A stretch of 64,000 nt of DNA from the NCBI RefSeq assembly GCF_016463975.1, contig NZ_JAEMNX010000001.1:434001-498000 (forward strand). The letters are read 5' to 3'. This document shows, piece by piece, positions 27,069 through 35,074 of the stretch. Source of the DNA: Marinomonas transparens. Its GTDB lineage: Bacteria; Pseudomonadota; Gammaproteobacteria; Pseudomonadales; Marinomonadaceae. Made by a program: the position numbers and the translations under genes. A model generated the notes under the pieces. It was given only the letters and a program-made list of their open reading frames with translations, was not told where the DNA came from and ran no database searches. Position 1 is the first letter of the stretch. Each line of letters starts with the position of its first letter.

Positions 27069-30000
27069 ATGCAGCAAGTTGGCATTTATGAACAGTTGAT
27101 CACTCAGCTGATTTCTTCGCGGTTAGATAAACAATCCTTTTATATTGGTGAGCGACAGCTTGAAGCTAGTGAGGCGGGCGTTTGGCTTTCTCGATTTTTG
27201 AGTCGTATTTTGGAGTTCGCGGTAAATTCCATTCCATCTGGTGATGATCAGCTGCAAGAACAAATCCACTTTGCTAACCAATTAATGTTGTGGCTTAAGG
27301 AGAGACTTCAAGACGATGATTTCATTGATGAAAACCTGCTTGATTGTCGAGGCAGAATTCTTACTGCCTTGTATGAATTAGAAAATCCTATTGCGGCGAA
27401 TCTGAAGCAATATACCAAAGACATTTTTCCCCTAACCGGATTGGCTCAAAGTGAGCTTTTTTGTGGGAGCAATGCTGGGTTATCTCTTGAATCTGAACTG
27501 AAAAGAGAAATTCTCTCCGCCGATAAAATCTACTGGTTGGTGTCCTTTATCAAGTGGACTGGCATTCGCATTTTTAGACGGGAGCTTGAGGAGTTTACTC
27601 GAAGTGGCCGAGAGCTCAAAATTATCACAACGTCGTACATGGGAGCAACAGATGCGAAAGCGGTAGAGTTTTTGGCAAGTCTACCCAATACAGAAGTAAA
27701 GCTTAGCTACAATACTAAACAAGAACGTTTGCATGCGAAAAGTTATTTATTCCTACGCGATACCTCGTTTCATACGGGTTATATAGGTTCTTCTAATCTG
27801 TCGCATTCTGCACTGACAAGTGGTCTTGAGTGGAACTTAAAAATCACGTCTCAAGAAATACCGCATATTATCAATAAGTCTCTTAGTACCTTTGATACTT
27901 ATTGGCAATCAGACGAATTTGAATTGTTTGATGGGAAAATAGAGAGCCAGCAAAAGCTTCATAAAGCTTTAAAGCTGGCTCGCGTAGTTAGCGATGACCT
28001 ATCACAACATTATTTTGATATAAAACCCTTCGTACATCAGCAAGAAATCCTTGAGCAATTGTTAGTTGAGCGTAGCGTACATCAACGATGGAGAAACCTT
28101 GTTGTTGCTGCGACAGGAACAGGAAAAACACTGATTTCGGCGTTTGATTTTTACCGTTTTTTAAAAGAAAAACCTAATGCTACTTTTTTATTCGTGGCTC
28201 ACCGTGAAGAAATTTTAAGGCAAGCCTTGTTTGCCTATCGAGGTGTGCTGAGGAATAGCCAGTTTGGTGAATTATGGGTCAATGGTATTACGCCAGATCA
28301 TTACAAACAGCTTTTTGTGTCAGTGCAAACTCTGAATAATCAGCTCGACAATTTACGCTTAGACACTGCCTATTATGATTATGTTGTGATTGATGAGGTG
28401 CATCATATTGCTGCACCGAGCTATCGGGGAATACTTGCCGCTTTTAAACCTAAGATTCTACTTGGGTTAACTGCCACACCAGAACGACATGATGGCTCGG
28501 ATATTTTGAGAGATTTTTGCGGTGTGATTGCTGCTGAACTTCGCCTTCCTGAAGCGATAAATCATCGTCATTTATGTCCATTTCAATATTTTGCTATTGA
28601 TGATGACACGGATTTAAGAGTGATTAGCTGGCGCAATGGTCGCTACGATATTGCACAATTAACTAATCTATATACTCATAATCAACAACGTGTTGATCGT
28701 ATTTATCAGAGCTTGCATGAAATAGTGACCCATGGAAGTCGGATTAGAGCGTTAGCTTTTTGCGTTAGTAAAGAGCATGCGAGCTATATGTGTAAGCAGT
28801 TTTTACTTAAAGGTTTATCGTGCGATATTTTAACATCAGACAATAGCCAAGAGCGCCAAGCTAAACAGCAATTGCTGCGTTCTGGTCAGATTAATATTTT
28901 ATTCGTAGTGGATATATTTAACGAAGGTATCGATATTCCCGAAGTAGATACTTTACTGTTTTTACGACCAACAGAAAGTCTGACGATTTTTCTTCAGCAG
29001 TTAGGGCGAGGCTTACGATTATCGGATGGGAAAGAGTGTTGCACTGTCTTGGACTTTGTTGGTAATTCACGGGCAGAGTATGATTTTTCGCATAAATTTC
29101 GCTCGTTAATTGGGAAGACGAATCAATCAATTAGTACTGAGATTCAGCAAGACTTCCCTCATGCACCATTAGGTTGTCGTATTGAGTTAACTAAGCGCAC
29201 GCAAGAGTTGGTGCTACAGAATATTCGTCAAGCTAGTGTGAACCGTTTACGCCTTTTAGGCATGATCCGGCAATTTGAGCAGAACTCTACACTGTCTTTA
29301 TCCTTGGAAAACTTCCTCAAAATTTATCCTCAAGTTAGTCTTGAAGATATTTATAAGAAAAGTAGTTGGACTGCTTTGGTAAACGAAGCAAATGCACATG
29401 AAGTACGGGAACCGGAGAATGTTGAGTTGCAAACGGTATATAAACGAGCAATTGATACACGATTTTTGGTTTGCGATTCGTACCGCTATTTGAGTTTTTT
29501 ACGAGAGCTATGCCAGAATAAATTTGTGTTAAATGCCAAGTTAGATAAACGAATGGCACTCATGTGTCATTACGATTTTTGGCAGAAAAGCGGTGTTGAA
29601 ATGGATTTTTCTTCACTGCAAGTAAGCCTCAAGGCGCTTGATGATGAGTCTCTTAGAGCTGAGTTGCTGGATGTGTTAACTATTTTGATAAACCGCATCC
29701 ATCATCAAGAGTTCCCCATGCTAAATATGAAGGTTAATCCATTAAACTCTCATGCTCGCTACACACGTGAGCAGATATTAGTGGGCTTTGGCGCTTCAAC
29801 ATTTGAAAAGCGTTCTTCTGCTCGGGAAGGTGTTTTAGAAATTAAAGCCGATAACATTGAGATGTTGTTCGTTACACTTAACAAGAGTGAAAAGCAGTTT
29901 TCCCCGACGACTATGTATCACGACTATGCTATCAACGAGCATTTATTTCATTGGCAATCTCAGAATAGCGCTAGGCCTGATAAAGGAAAGGGTTTGAGTT

Positions 30001-30212
30001 ACATTGAACAGAATAAAAATGGAAAGCGAATCTTCTTGTTTGTTCGAGAACAAAGCAAAGACGAGAATGGCCGCACGATGGGTTTTGTTAACTTTGGCGA
30101 AGTGAAATACGTGTCTCATACTGGTAGCCAGCCAATGAGTATCACATGGCGGCTACAGCAAGCTATGCCAAGCTTTATGTGGAAACAAGCTGCGAAGTTG
30201 GCTGTGGGGTAG
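27069..30212 (+). CDS. PLD-like nuclease / SF2 helicase / DUF3427 protein
   Basis: A 1047-residue multidomain protein. Residues about 130-290 are a phospholipase D-type domain with His222-x-Lys224 (RLHAKSYLFL) and GSSNLS. Residues about 320-690 are a superfamily 2 helicase: Walker A ATGTGKT (348-354), DEVH (442-445), LTATPERHDG, DIFNEGIDIPEVDTLLFLRPT and QQLGRGLRL. The remainder (about 700-1047) resembles DUF3427. This architecture recurs in bacterial defence islands and looks like a nucleic-acid translocase with its own nuclease. The activity is inferred, not known. It lies alone between the MNT-HEPN gene and hipBA. Only one HxK motif is seen, so the PLD unit probably dimerises. Confidence 0.88.
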   Translation: MQQVGIYEQLITQLISSRLDKQSFYIGERQLEASEAGVWLSRFLSRILEFAVNSIPSGDDQLQEQIHFANQLMLWLKERLQDDDFIDENLLDCRGRILTALYELENPIAANLKQYTKDIFPLTGLAQSELFCGSNAGLSLESELKREILSADKIYWLVSFIKWTGIRIFRRELEEFTRSGRELKIITTSYMGATDAKAVEFLASLPNTEVKLSYNTKQERLHAKSYLFLRDTSFHTGYIGSSNLSHSALTSGLEWNLKITSQEIPHIINKSLSTFDTYWQSDEFELFDGKIESQQKLHKALKLARVVSDDLSQHYFDIKPFVHQQEILEQLLVERSVHQRWRNLVVAATGTGKTLISAFDFYRFLKEKPNATFLFVAHREEILRQALFAYRGVLRNSQFGELWVNGITPDHYKQLFVSVQTLNNQLDNLRLDTAYYDYVVIDEVHHIAAPSYRGILAAFKPKILLGLTATPERHDGSDILRDFCGVIAAELRLPEAINHRHLCPFQYFAIDDDTDLRVISWRNGRYDIAQLTNLYTHNQQRVDRIYQSLHEIVTHGSRIRALAFCVSKEHASYMCKQFLLKGLSCDILTSDNSQERQAKQQLLRSGQINILFVVDIFNEGIDIPEVDTLLFLRPTESLTIFLQQLGRGLRLSDGKECCTVLDFVGNSRAEYDFSHKFRSLIGKTNQSISTEIQQDFPHAPLGCRIELTKRTQELVLQNIRQASVNRLRLLGMIRQFEQNSTLSLSLENFLKIYPQVSLEDIYKKSSWTALVNEANAHEVREPENVELQTVYKRAIDTRFLVCDSYRYLSFLRELCQNKFVLNAKLDKRMALMCHYDFWQKSGVEMDFSSLQVSLKALDDESLRAELLDVLTILINRIHHQEFPMLNMKVNPLNSHARYTREQILVGFGASTFEKRSSAREGVLEIKADNIEMLFVTLNKSEKQFSPTTMYHDYAINEHLFHWQSQNSARPDKGKGLSYIEQNKNGKRIFLFVREQSKDENGRTMGFVNFGEVKYVSHTGSQPMSITWRLQQAMPSFMWKQAAKLAVG

Positions 30213-30282
30213 TTTATCCATCATTTTTTAAGAAACGAAAAATCAGGGCAAGTAGATACCTATAAGAACTTTGAGAAAACTC

Positions 30283-30324
30283 ATGACCACCAAACTAATC
30301 CGCAATAGCACCGCTGAGTTTTTG
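30283..30324 (+). repeat. Remnant of a rhuM-like 5' end
   Basis: These 42 bases match the first 14 codons of the rhuM-like gene at 32137-32178 with about 36 identities. They include an uninterrupted shared run encoding NSTAEFL, and some similarity (ttgaga.aact) continues upstream of the ATG. The match stops abruptly just before the hip promoter. The two copies are direct repeats flanking hipBA, so this is probably what is left of a gene into which, or beside which, hipBA was inserted. Confidence 0.7.
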
Positions 30325-30340
30325 TTATGTGCATGATAAT

Positions 30341-30397
30341 GGATACAGTAGTATCCATATATAGAGAAATATGACTATAATGGATATTATTGTATCC
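30341..30397 (+). promoter_or_regulatory. hipBA promoter with two GGATA-N6-TATCC operators
   Basis: Two inverted repeats of the same form, GGATA-N6-TATCC, lie at 30341-30356 and 30382-30397, 41 bp apart (four helical turns). A consensus -10 TATAAT at 30376-30381 sits between them and abuts the second. HipB of Escherichia coli binds TATCC-N8-GGATA sites, so the same half-sites are used here in a different orientation and spacing. Autorepression by HipB or the HipBA complex, perhaps with DNA bending between the sites, is the likely role. Confidence 0.75.
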
Positions 30398-30410
30398 AAT
30401 TAGGTTGTGT

Positions 30411-30701
30411 ATGAAATTTTCACTGTTAGATGACACAGATGTTAGCCAAGCTTTTGCTACTCATCTGCGTGGCTTACGCAAACAAGAGAAGCTATCGCGA
30501 GAGGCGCTTGCCCAGCGCAGTTGTGTACCTGCTTCGACCATAAAAAAGTTTGAACTCACAGGACAAATTTCATTGCGCCAGCTGCTGCTTTTATGGCAAT
30601 CGTTGGATTCACTTGACCGGCTTTACCTGCTGACACAAGCAAGTACAGATCATCCCTCTTTACCGACCAGTATAGAAGAGGTGCTAAAAGATGAGTTTTA
30701 A
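30411..30701 (+). CDS. hipB: HipB-like antitoxin, XRE-family regulator
   Basis: A 96-residue helix-turn-helix protein (FATHLRGLRKQEKLSREALAQRSCVPASTIKKFELTGQISLRQLLLLWQSL) directly upstream of a HipA kinase. HipB proteins bind and neutralise HipA and repress the operon. The ATG at 30411 is chosen because it lies 13 bp after the second operator with AGG before it; the longer frame would start inside the operator. The stop overlaps the hipA start by 11 bp. Confidence 0.9.
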   Translation: MKFSLLDDTDVSQAFATHLRGLRKQEKLSREALAQRSCVPASTIKKFELTGQISLRQLLLLWQSLDSLDRLYLLTQASTDHPSLPTSIEEVLKDEF

Positions 30702-32052
30702 ATCCATTCAAAAACTGAATGTTCAACGCACTCTCACAACGGGTGAAATGGTATCGGTGGGCGTATTGGCTCAAAACCGCCAAGGGGTGTTCTTTCAGTA
30801 CGACGAAAATTATATAAGCAAGTTTGGCAACTTATCCCCTTTTACTTTACAAGCGGACAGGCAATTACAGCAGGCACCGAAAGAACCACATCTGGGTATT
30901 CATGGTGTTTTTGGAGATAGCCTTCCCGATGGTTGGGGGTTGTTGTTGCAAGACCGTGTGTTCCGCCAACAAGGTATTTTGCCTGCGCAAGTGACAGCGA
31001 TGGATCGGCTGGCTTTTGTTGGGCAGCAAGGAATGGGGGCGTTGTCCTTTACGCCTGTGTCAGAGCTTTCATTAGGTCAGCGACCCGATATTGATTTGAC
31101 AACACTCGGCTTAGAAGCACAAACCTTGTTTGACCAATCCGTGCTTGACTATAAAGAGACGGACGATTTAGATAGTAGCACTCAGGAAGTGTTAGCAACT
31201 TTGGTCGCAGTCGGAAGCTCCGGTGGTGCTCGGCCTAAAGCACAAATCTATATGCCTGCTGGAGACGCGACGCAATGCCGCACTTATGCACAGGCTGGTG
31301 ATGAAGCATGGTTGGTGAAGTTTACTTCGAAGAACTTGGCATTGGGCCATGAAGAAGGTTTGTGTGAAGCGGTTTATTTACAAATGGCTGAGCAAGCAAA
31401 ATGCCAACCACCGATTTGGCAGTTAATTGAAGCACCAACAAACAGTGGTGCAAAAGCTTGGCTAGCACTAAAGCGTTTTGATTACTTACCTAATAGACAA
31501 GAGCGGCTCATTCATGTGGATGATCATCATTCACAAAGTGCAGGACGCTTACATATGCACAGTGCCTGTGGCCTATTCGACGCTGACTTTCGCAGCCCTA
31601 GCTTAGATTATAGCGACCTCATTAAAGCCAGTCGCCAGTTGTGTAAGTCACCTGCAGCTGGGCAACTTCAATTTCGCCGTGCAATCTTTAACTTATTTGC
31701 AGCTAACCAAGATGACCACAGTAAAAACTGGGCCTTTTTACAAGGCGATGATGGTAGTTGGCAACTCGCCCCTTTTTACGATGTGACCTTCAGCCCTCAT
31801 CCCTTTAATGAACACGCTACTGCCTTTGCTGGATACGGCAAAGCGCCGCCACTCAAAGTGATGCAAAAGCTGGCAGCCAGTGCAGGCTTCGCTACTTGGA
31901 AGGAAGCGCAGCAATGTATTCAAGAAGTGGTGGAGGCTATTAGCCAGTTTGCATACCTTGCTGAGCAACAAGCTATCAGCAAGACAACCATATTAGCGAT
32001 AGAGAAAATACTTGCTCAACGCAAGCAAGAAAACGCGGCACTTCTTGTTTAG
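30691..32052 (+). CDS. hipA: HipA-like Ser/Thr kinase toxin
   Basis: A 453-residue kinase of the HipA family, close to the usual 440 residues. In E. coli HipA phosphorylates glutamyl-tRNA synthetase and triggers persistence; the target here is unknown. Visible motifs are the N-terminal region FGDSLPDGWG, the glycine/serine loop GSSGGARPKA, the catalytic block NQDDHSKNWAF (Asp about 341-342, Asn346) and the metal-binding FYDVTFSP. All look intact, so the kinase is probably active. It is translationally coupled to hipB. The unit is flanked by rhuM-derived direct repeats. Confidence 0.92.
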   Translation: MSFKSIQKLNVQRTLTTGEMVSVGVLAQNRQGVFFQYDENYISKFGNLSPFTLQADRQLQQAPKEPHLGIHGVFGDSLPDGWGLLLQDRVFRQQGILPAQVTAMDRLAFVGQQGMGALSFTPVSELSLGQRPDIDLTTLGLEAQTLFDQSVLDYKETDDLDSSTQEVLATLVAVGSSGGARPKAQIYMPAGDATQCRTYAQAGDEAWLVKFTSKNLALGHEEGLCEAVYLQMAEQAKCQPPIWQLIEAPTNSGAKAWLALKRFDYLPNRQERLIHVDDHHSQSAGRLHMHSACGLFDADFRSPSLDYSDLIKASRQLCKSPAAGQLQFRRAIFNLFAANQDDHSKNWAFLQGDDGSWQLAPFYDVTFSPHPFNEHATAFAGYGKAPPLKVMQKLAASAGFATWKEAQQCIQEVVEAISQFAYLAEQQAISKTTILAIEKILAQRKQENAALLV

Positions 32053-32136
32053 GTAACGTTTGTTAAAGATTGCGTATGTTTAAGATAACCTAGCATTAAG
32101 ACAAATATGCGAGTAGATAAAGATGTTGAGAGAACT

Positions 32137-32735
32137 ATGCCCACTAAATTGATCCGTAATAGCACCGCTGAGTTTTTGATCTTTACTGGGCAATCCGGTG
32201 AGCAGAGCATAGAGGCGCGTTATGAAGAAGAGTCTGTTTGGCTGACTCAAAAACTCATGGCCGAGTTGTTTGATGTTGATGTGCGAACGGTGAGTGAGCA
32301 TTTAAAAAATATCTTTCAGTCAGCCGAACTCAATGAAGAAGCAGTTATCCGGAAATTTCGGATAACTGCTTCTGACGGTAAAAATTATAATACGCAGCAT
32401 TACAATCTAGATGCCATTATCTCTGTGGGTTATCGCGTTAATTCTGTGCGAGCCACGCAGTTCCGTCAGTGGGCGACTCAGGTGTTGCGTGAGTTTGCTA
32501 TCAAGGGTTATGTGATTGATAAAGCACGCATGGAGAATGGCAGTTTTCTGGGCGAAGATTACTTTGAACACTTGCTGGAAGAAATTCGTGAAATTCGTCT
32601 TTCTGAACGGCGTTTTACCAGAAGATCACCGACATTTACGCCACCAGTATTGATTACAATAAGAGCGCACCGACCACGTAAACGTTTTTCGCGACGGTAC
32701 AAAACAAACTGCATTTTACCATCTCTGTGGTAAAT
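32137..32735 (+). pseudogene. rhuM-like gene, frameshifted and truncated
   Basis: The first 160 residues match the RhuM/virulence-protein family (YEEESVWLTQKLMAELFDVDVRTVSEHLKNIF, HYNLDAIISVGYRV, QFRQWATQVLREFAIKGYVID). At about 32613-32616 a missing T in a T run shifts the frame. The other frame continues the family sequence (FYQKITDIYATSIDYNKSAPTT) and meets an in-frame TAA at 32679-32681. It then resumes as FFATVQNKLHFTIS before being cut short near 32735, where the convergent ATPase gene ends. The normal family length is over 300 residues, so this is inactive unless the N-terminal 208-residue product has a role. Start taken at 32137. Confidence 0.85.
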
Positions 32736-34035
32736 ACTGGGTGAAATACAACGGCATCACGATATTGGTCTGCTCAAGTGCTGATGAACCTTGTGTGCCA
32801 GTTAACTTAAAGGTTTTATTTGGTGAGCATTTTTCAATGTAGGATGCCAGCGATTTAGCTCTTGTACGTTTGCCACTTTTTACTTCAACTGGAACAATTT
32901 CTCCCTTATCTGTCGCCAGAATAAATTCGATTTCGGCGCGGGCGTCATTCCATGAATAACTTGGGTTAACGCCAATGGCGGTGAGTTCTTGTTGCACAAA
33001 GTTTTCTGCCACATACCCTTTGTATTCGTAGTTTTGATGTTTGATCTCCTTATAACTGCTACCCAGCATATGATTGAGTAGGCCTACATCAAACAAAAAA
33101 AGCTTGACCATATTGTCTTTTTTATAGGCCGCCAGAGGTGATTTCGGCAACCCTTCGATAGGGTAATTCGGCAAGGATAAGCGGCAGCAGTTAAGCCAAT
33201 GGATGGCGGTTTCAAAGTCGCTATAACGAGATTTCCGCTCATGCACATGCTTAAATTTAAAACGTTTAACGGACTCATCGCTGACAAGTGATAGCTGCGC
33301 TGGAATGCTATTAAACACAGATTCAATCAGTGTGGCGTCCACCTTACCTGCGTACTTACCAAAATCGCGGCGATAACCTTCAACTAAATCGGCATGAATT
33401 TTTGTGACTTTTTCAACCCGCTCTAAAATGCTTGAATCTTTAAACTGATACCAAGCAGAAACGGCTTCCGGCATACCACCGGTAAAAAAGTAGTCGGTTA
33501 GTTTATCCATCAATTTAGTGTGCACCGCCGGTGTGCTTGCTTGGCTATCAAATGCTTTGATCAGTGCTTGCTCGTTGGATGCGTAAATAAATTCTTGGAA
33601 GGTCAGCGGTCGTAAATTGTATTGTTCTACCTTGCCAACAGGAAAGGTGTTGAGCAAACCAATGTTTGAGCCGCTTGCCGCGACAAAATAGGAAGGTGCT
33701 TTTTCAGCAAAATACTTTAGTGAGGTAACGGCGCGTTCACATTCGCCTATCTCATCTAATATCAGCAGATCGGTTTCTGGGTTAAACGCCTGATTGGTCA
33801 ACAGCTCAATGTTCATTAATAGCTCATCAGGTGACAGTGAGCCGTTGAACGCTTCTTTGTAGGTGGGATTTTCAAGAAAGTCGATACGAAGGATGTTGGT
33901 AAAGGTGTTACCAAACAACTCTTGTAGCAGATAGGTTTTACCAGTTTGTCTTGCACCATCGATCAATAATGGCTTGCGCACAGGTTGGTTTTTCCATGCT
34001 ATTAGGGCGTTCAGTAAGGTACGCTGCATTGTCAT
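32716..34035 (-). CDS. AAA ATPase with DUF4143 domain
   Basis: A 439-residue protein. It has an N-terminal AAA domain with Walker A GARQTGKTYLL and Walker B LLILDEIGE, then FVAASGSNIGLL. The DUF4143 C-terminal domain is nuclease-fold-like (YVAENFVQQELTA, YSWNDARAEIEFILATDKGEIVPVEVKSG), with the E...D...EVK pattern of PD-(D/E)xK-type folds. These ATPases are common in bacteria and archaea, often in mobile regions, with unknown role. A second ATG two codons on has better ribosome-binding-site spacing. A tandem palindrome upstream suggests autoregulation. It converges on the broken rhuM gene. Confidence 0.9.
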   Translation of the reverse strand: MTMQRTLLNALIAWKNQPVRKPLLIDGARQTGKTYLLQELFGNTFTNILRIDFLENPTYKEAFNGSLSPDELLMNIELLTNQAFNPETDLLILDEIGECERAVTSLKYFAEKAPSYFVAASGSNIGLLNTFPVGKVEQYNLRPLTFQEFIYASNEQALIKAFDSQASTPAVHTKLMDKLTDYFFTGGMPEAVSAWYQFKDSSILERVEKVTKIHADLVEGYRRDFGKYAGKVDATLIESVFNSIPAQLSLVSDESVKRFKFKHVHERKSRYSDFETAIHWLNCCRLSLPNYPIEGLPKSPLAAYKKDNMVKLFLFDVGLLNHMLGSSYKEIKHQNYEYKGYVAENFVQQELTAIGVNPSYSWNDARAEIEFILATDKGEIVPVEVKSGKRTRAKSLASYIEKCSPNKTFKLTGTQGSSALEQTNIVMPLYFTQYLPQRW

Positions 34036-34082
34036 TTCTCGCCAATTAAGATTGTTAACGGCCTATAACATAACTCACTTTA

Positions 34083-34136
34083 CATTTTTATGCGCATAAA
34101 AATGAGACAATTTACATATTTATGCGCATGAAAGTG
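34083..34136 (-). promoter_or_regulatory. Twin palindromic operator upstream of the DUF4143 ATPase
   Basis: A perfect 22-bp palindrome at 34083-34104 and an imperfect second copy at 34115-34136 share the core TATGCGCAT and are spaced 32 bp (three helical turns) apart. Both lie 48-101 bp upstream of the ATPase start. A TTGTCT on the minus strand lies between them. They look like a repressor-type tandem operator; the regulator is unknown. The ATPase itself has no obvious DNA-binding domain. Confidence 0.6.
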
Positions 34137-34226
34137 TAGATTTCCTTCTGGTGTTGCTTAAAATATCACTCAATATTCGAATAAATCGGGTCAGAGTAAC
34201 ATTAAACCAGATCAACTTAATGGCTA

Positions 34227-34631
34227 TTAAAGGCCCTTCACCTCTTCAATAAAGTCTGTGAATTCATGAAGTTTGTTTTCCACTACATGTTTGACTATTT
34301 CTAGGTTGAGCGTTTGGTAATCATGCACGGCGATGTTTCTAAGACCGACCATTTTTTGCAGGTTTTCGGACAATGGTGCAGACAATAACCCCGCTTTTTT
34401 CATCAATTCAAAGCTGTCTCTGCCACTTTGCGGCACACCTGTTTTATGGTGCTTGTTGATAATGTTAGCGACATCGATACAGGCTTCACAGGCCCTTTGT
34501 AAATTCAGGATAATAGAATCTTGACTGGTGTAGTCTGTTTCAAAGTGATCTTTTGATTCTTGGTAAACGTCTTGTATGCGTTTTAGGCAACGTTCAATGG
34601 CGGCAAGCTTGTTAATGATGGCATCGTTCAT
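34227..34631 (-). CDS. hepT: HepT-like HEPN RNase toxin
   Basis: A 134-residue all-alpha HEPN (DUF86) protein. The RNase motif Rx4HxY is intact as Arg98, His103 and Tyr105 in RNIAVHDY. In the characterised Shewanella system HepT is an RNase that is neutralised by repeated AMP addition to this tyrosine by MntA. The start ATG overlaps the stop of mntA by 4 bp, so the two are translated together. Length and residue numbering fit the family closely. Confidence 0.93.
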   Translation of the reverse strand: MNDAIINKLAAIERCLKRIQDVYQESKDHFETDYTSQDSIILNLQRACEACIDVANIINKHHKTGVPQSGRDSFELMKKAGLLSAPLSENLQKMVGLRNIAVHDYQTLNLEIVKHVVENKLHEFTDFIEEVKGL

Positions 34632-35005
34632 TTTGAGTAGCCCTTTAAGATGTTTGCTCTTTCTGTGTTTAAACGCTGATACATGGAAAGAACCTGCATT
34701 TCAAATTTGTCTTGCTCTTCTTGGCTTCCGAAAAGGCAAATGCCATGTTGAATGACTTGGTTTTGTAATACGGTGGAGGCGCTTAAAAGATCAACAAGGT
34801 CAATGTCTTGGTCGAATTTTATGGCGAGAGTTTGCTGAATATCAAAGCGTACAATAGGGTCTATTTTATGGGCCATCAACACCGCGATATCAATATCGCT
34901 GTGTTGGTTAGTTTGGCCGCTTGCTTGAGAACCAAACAGGTAAATGAGCCTAGCATTGGGCATTAGCAAGCGGATTTCTTGGCTCAGTTGCTCTTGTAAT
35001 ACCAT
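34628..35005 (-). CDS. mntA: MntA-like nucleotidyltransferase antitoxin
   Basis: A 125-residue minimal nucleotidyltransferase with the hallmark GSx10DxD: Gly25-Ser26 and Asp37/Asp39 (LFGSQASGQTNQHSDIDIAV). It is the expected AMPylating antitoxin of the type VII MntA-HepT toxin-antitoxin pair and lies immediately upstream of hepT with a 4-bp overlap. It ends the accessory island; yicC follows as core sequence. Confidence 0.93.
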   Translation of the reverse strand: MVLQEQLSQEIRLLMPNARLIYLFGSQASGQTNQHSDIDIAVLMAHKIDPIVRFDIQQTLAIKFDQDIDLVDLLSASTVLQNQVIQHGICLFGSQEEQDKFEMQVLSMYQRLNTERANILKGYSK

Positions 35006-35074
35006 CTTATTTACCTATTCAGTGCTTCATTTATTATCTAAAGTTTGCCTTAAAATGTAAGCTTTTCAAGCTTA

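Noticed and set aside
27069-30212. Type I restriction HsdR subunit
   Set aside because: The nuclease is PLD-type rather than PD-(D/E)xK, and no hsdM or hsdS lies nearby.
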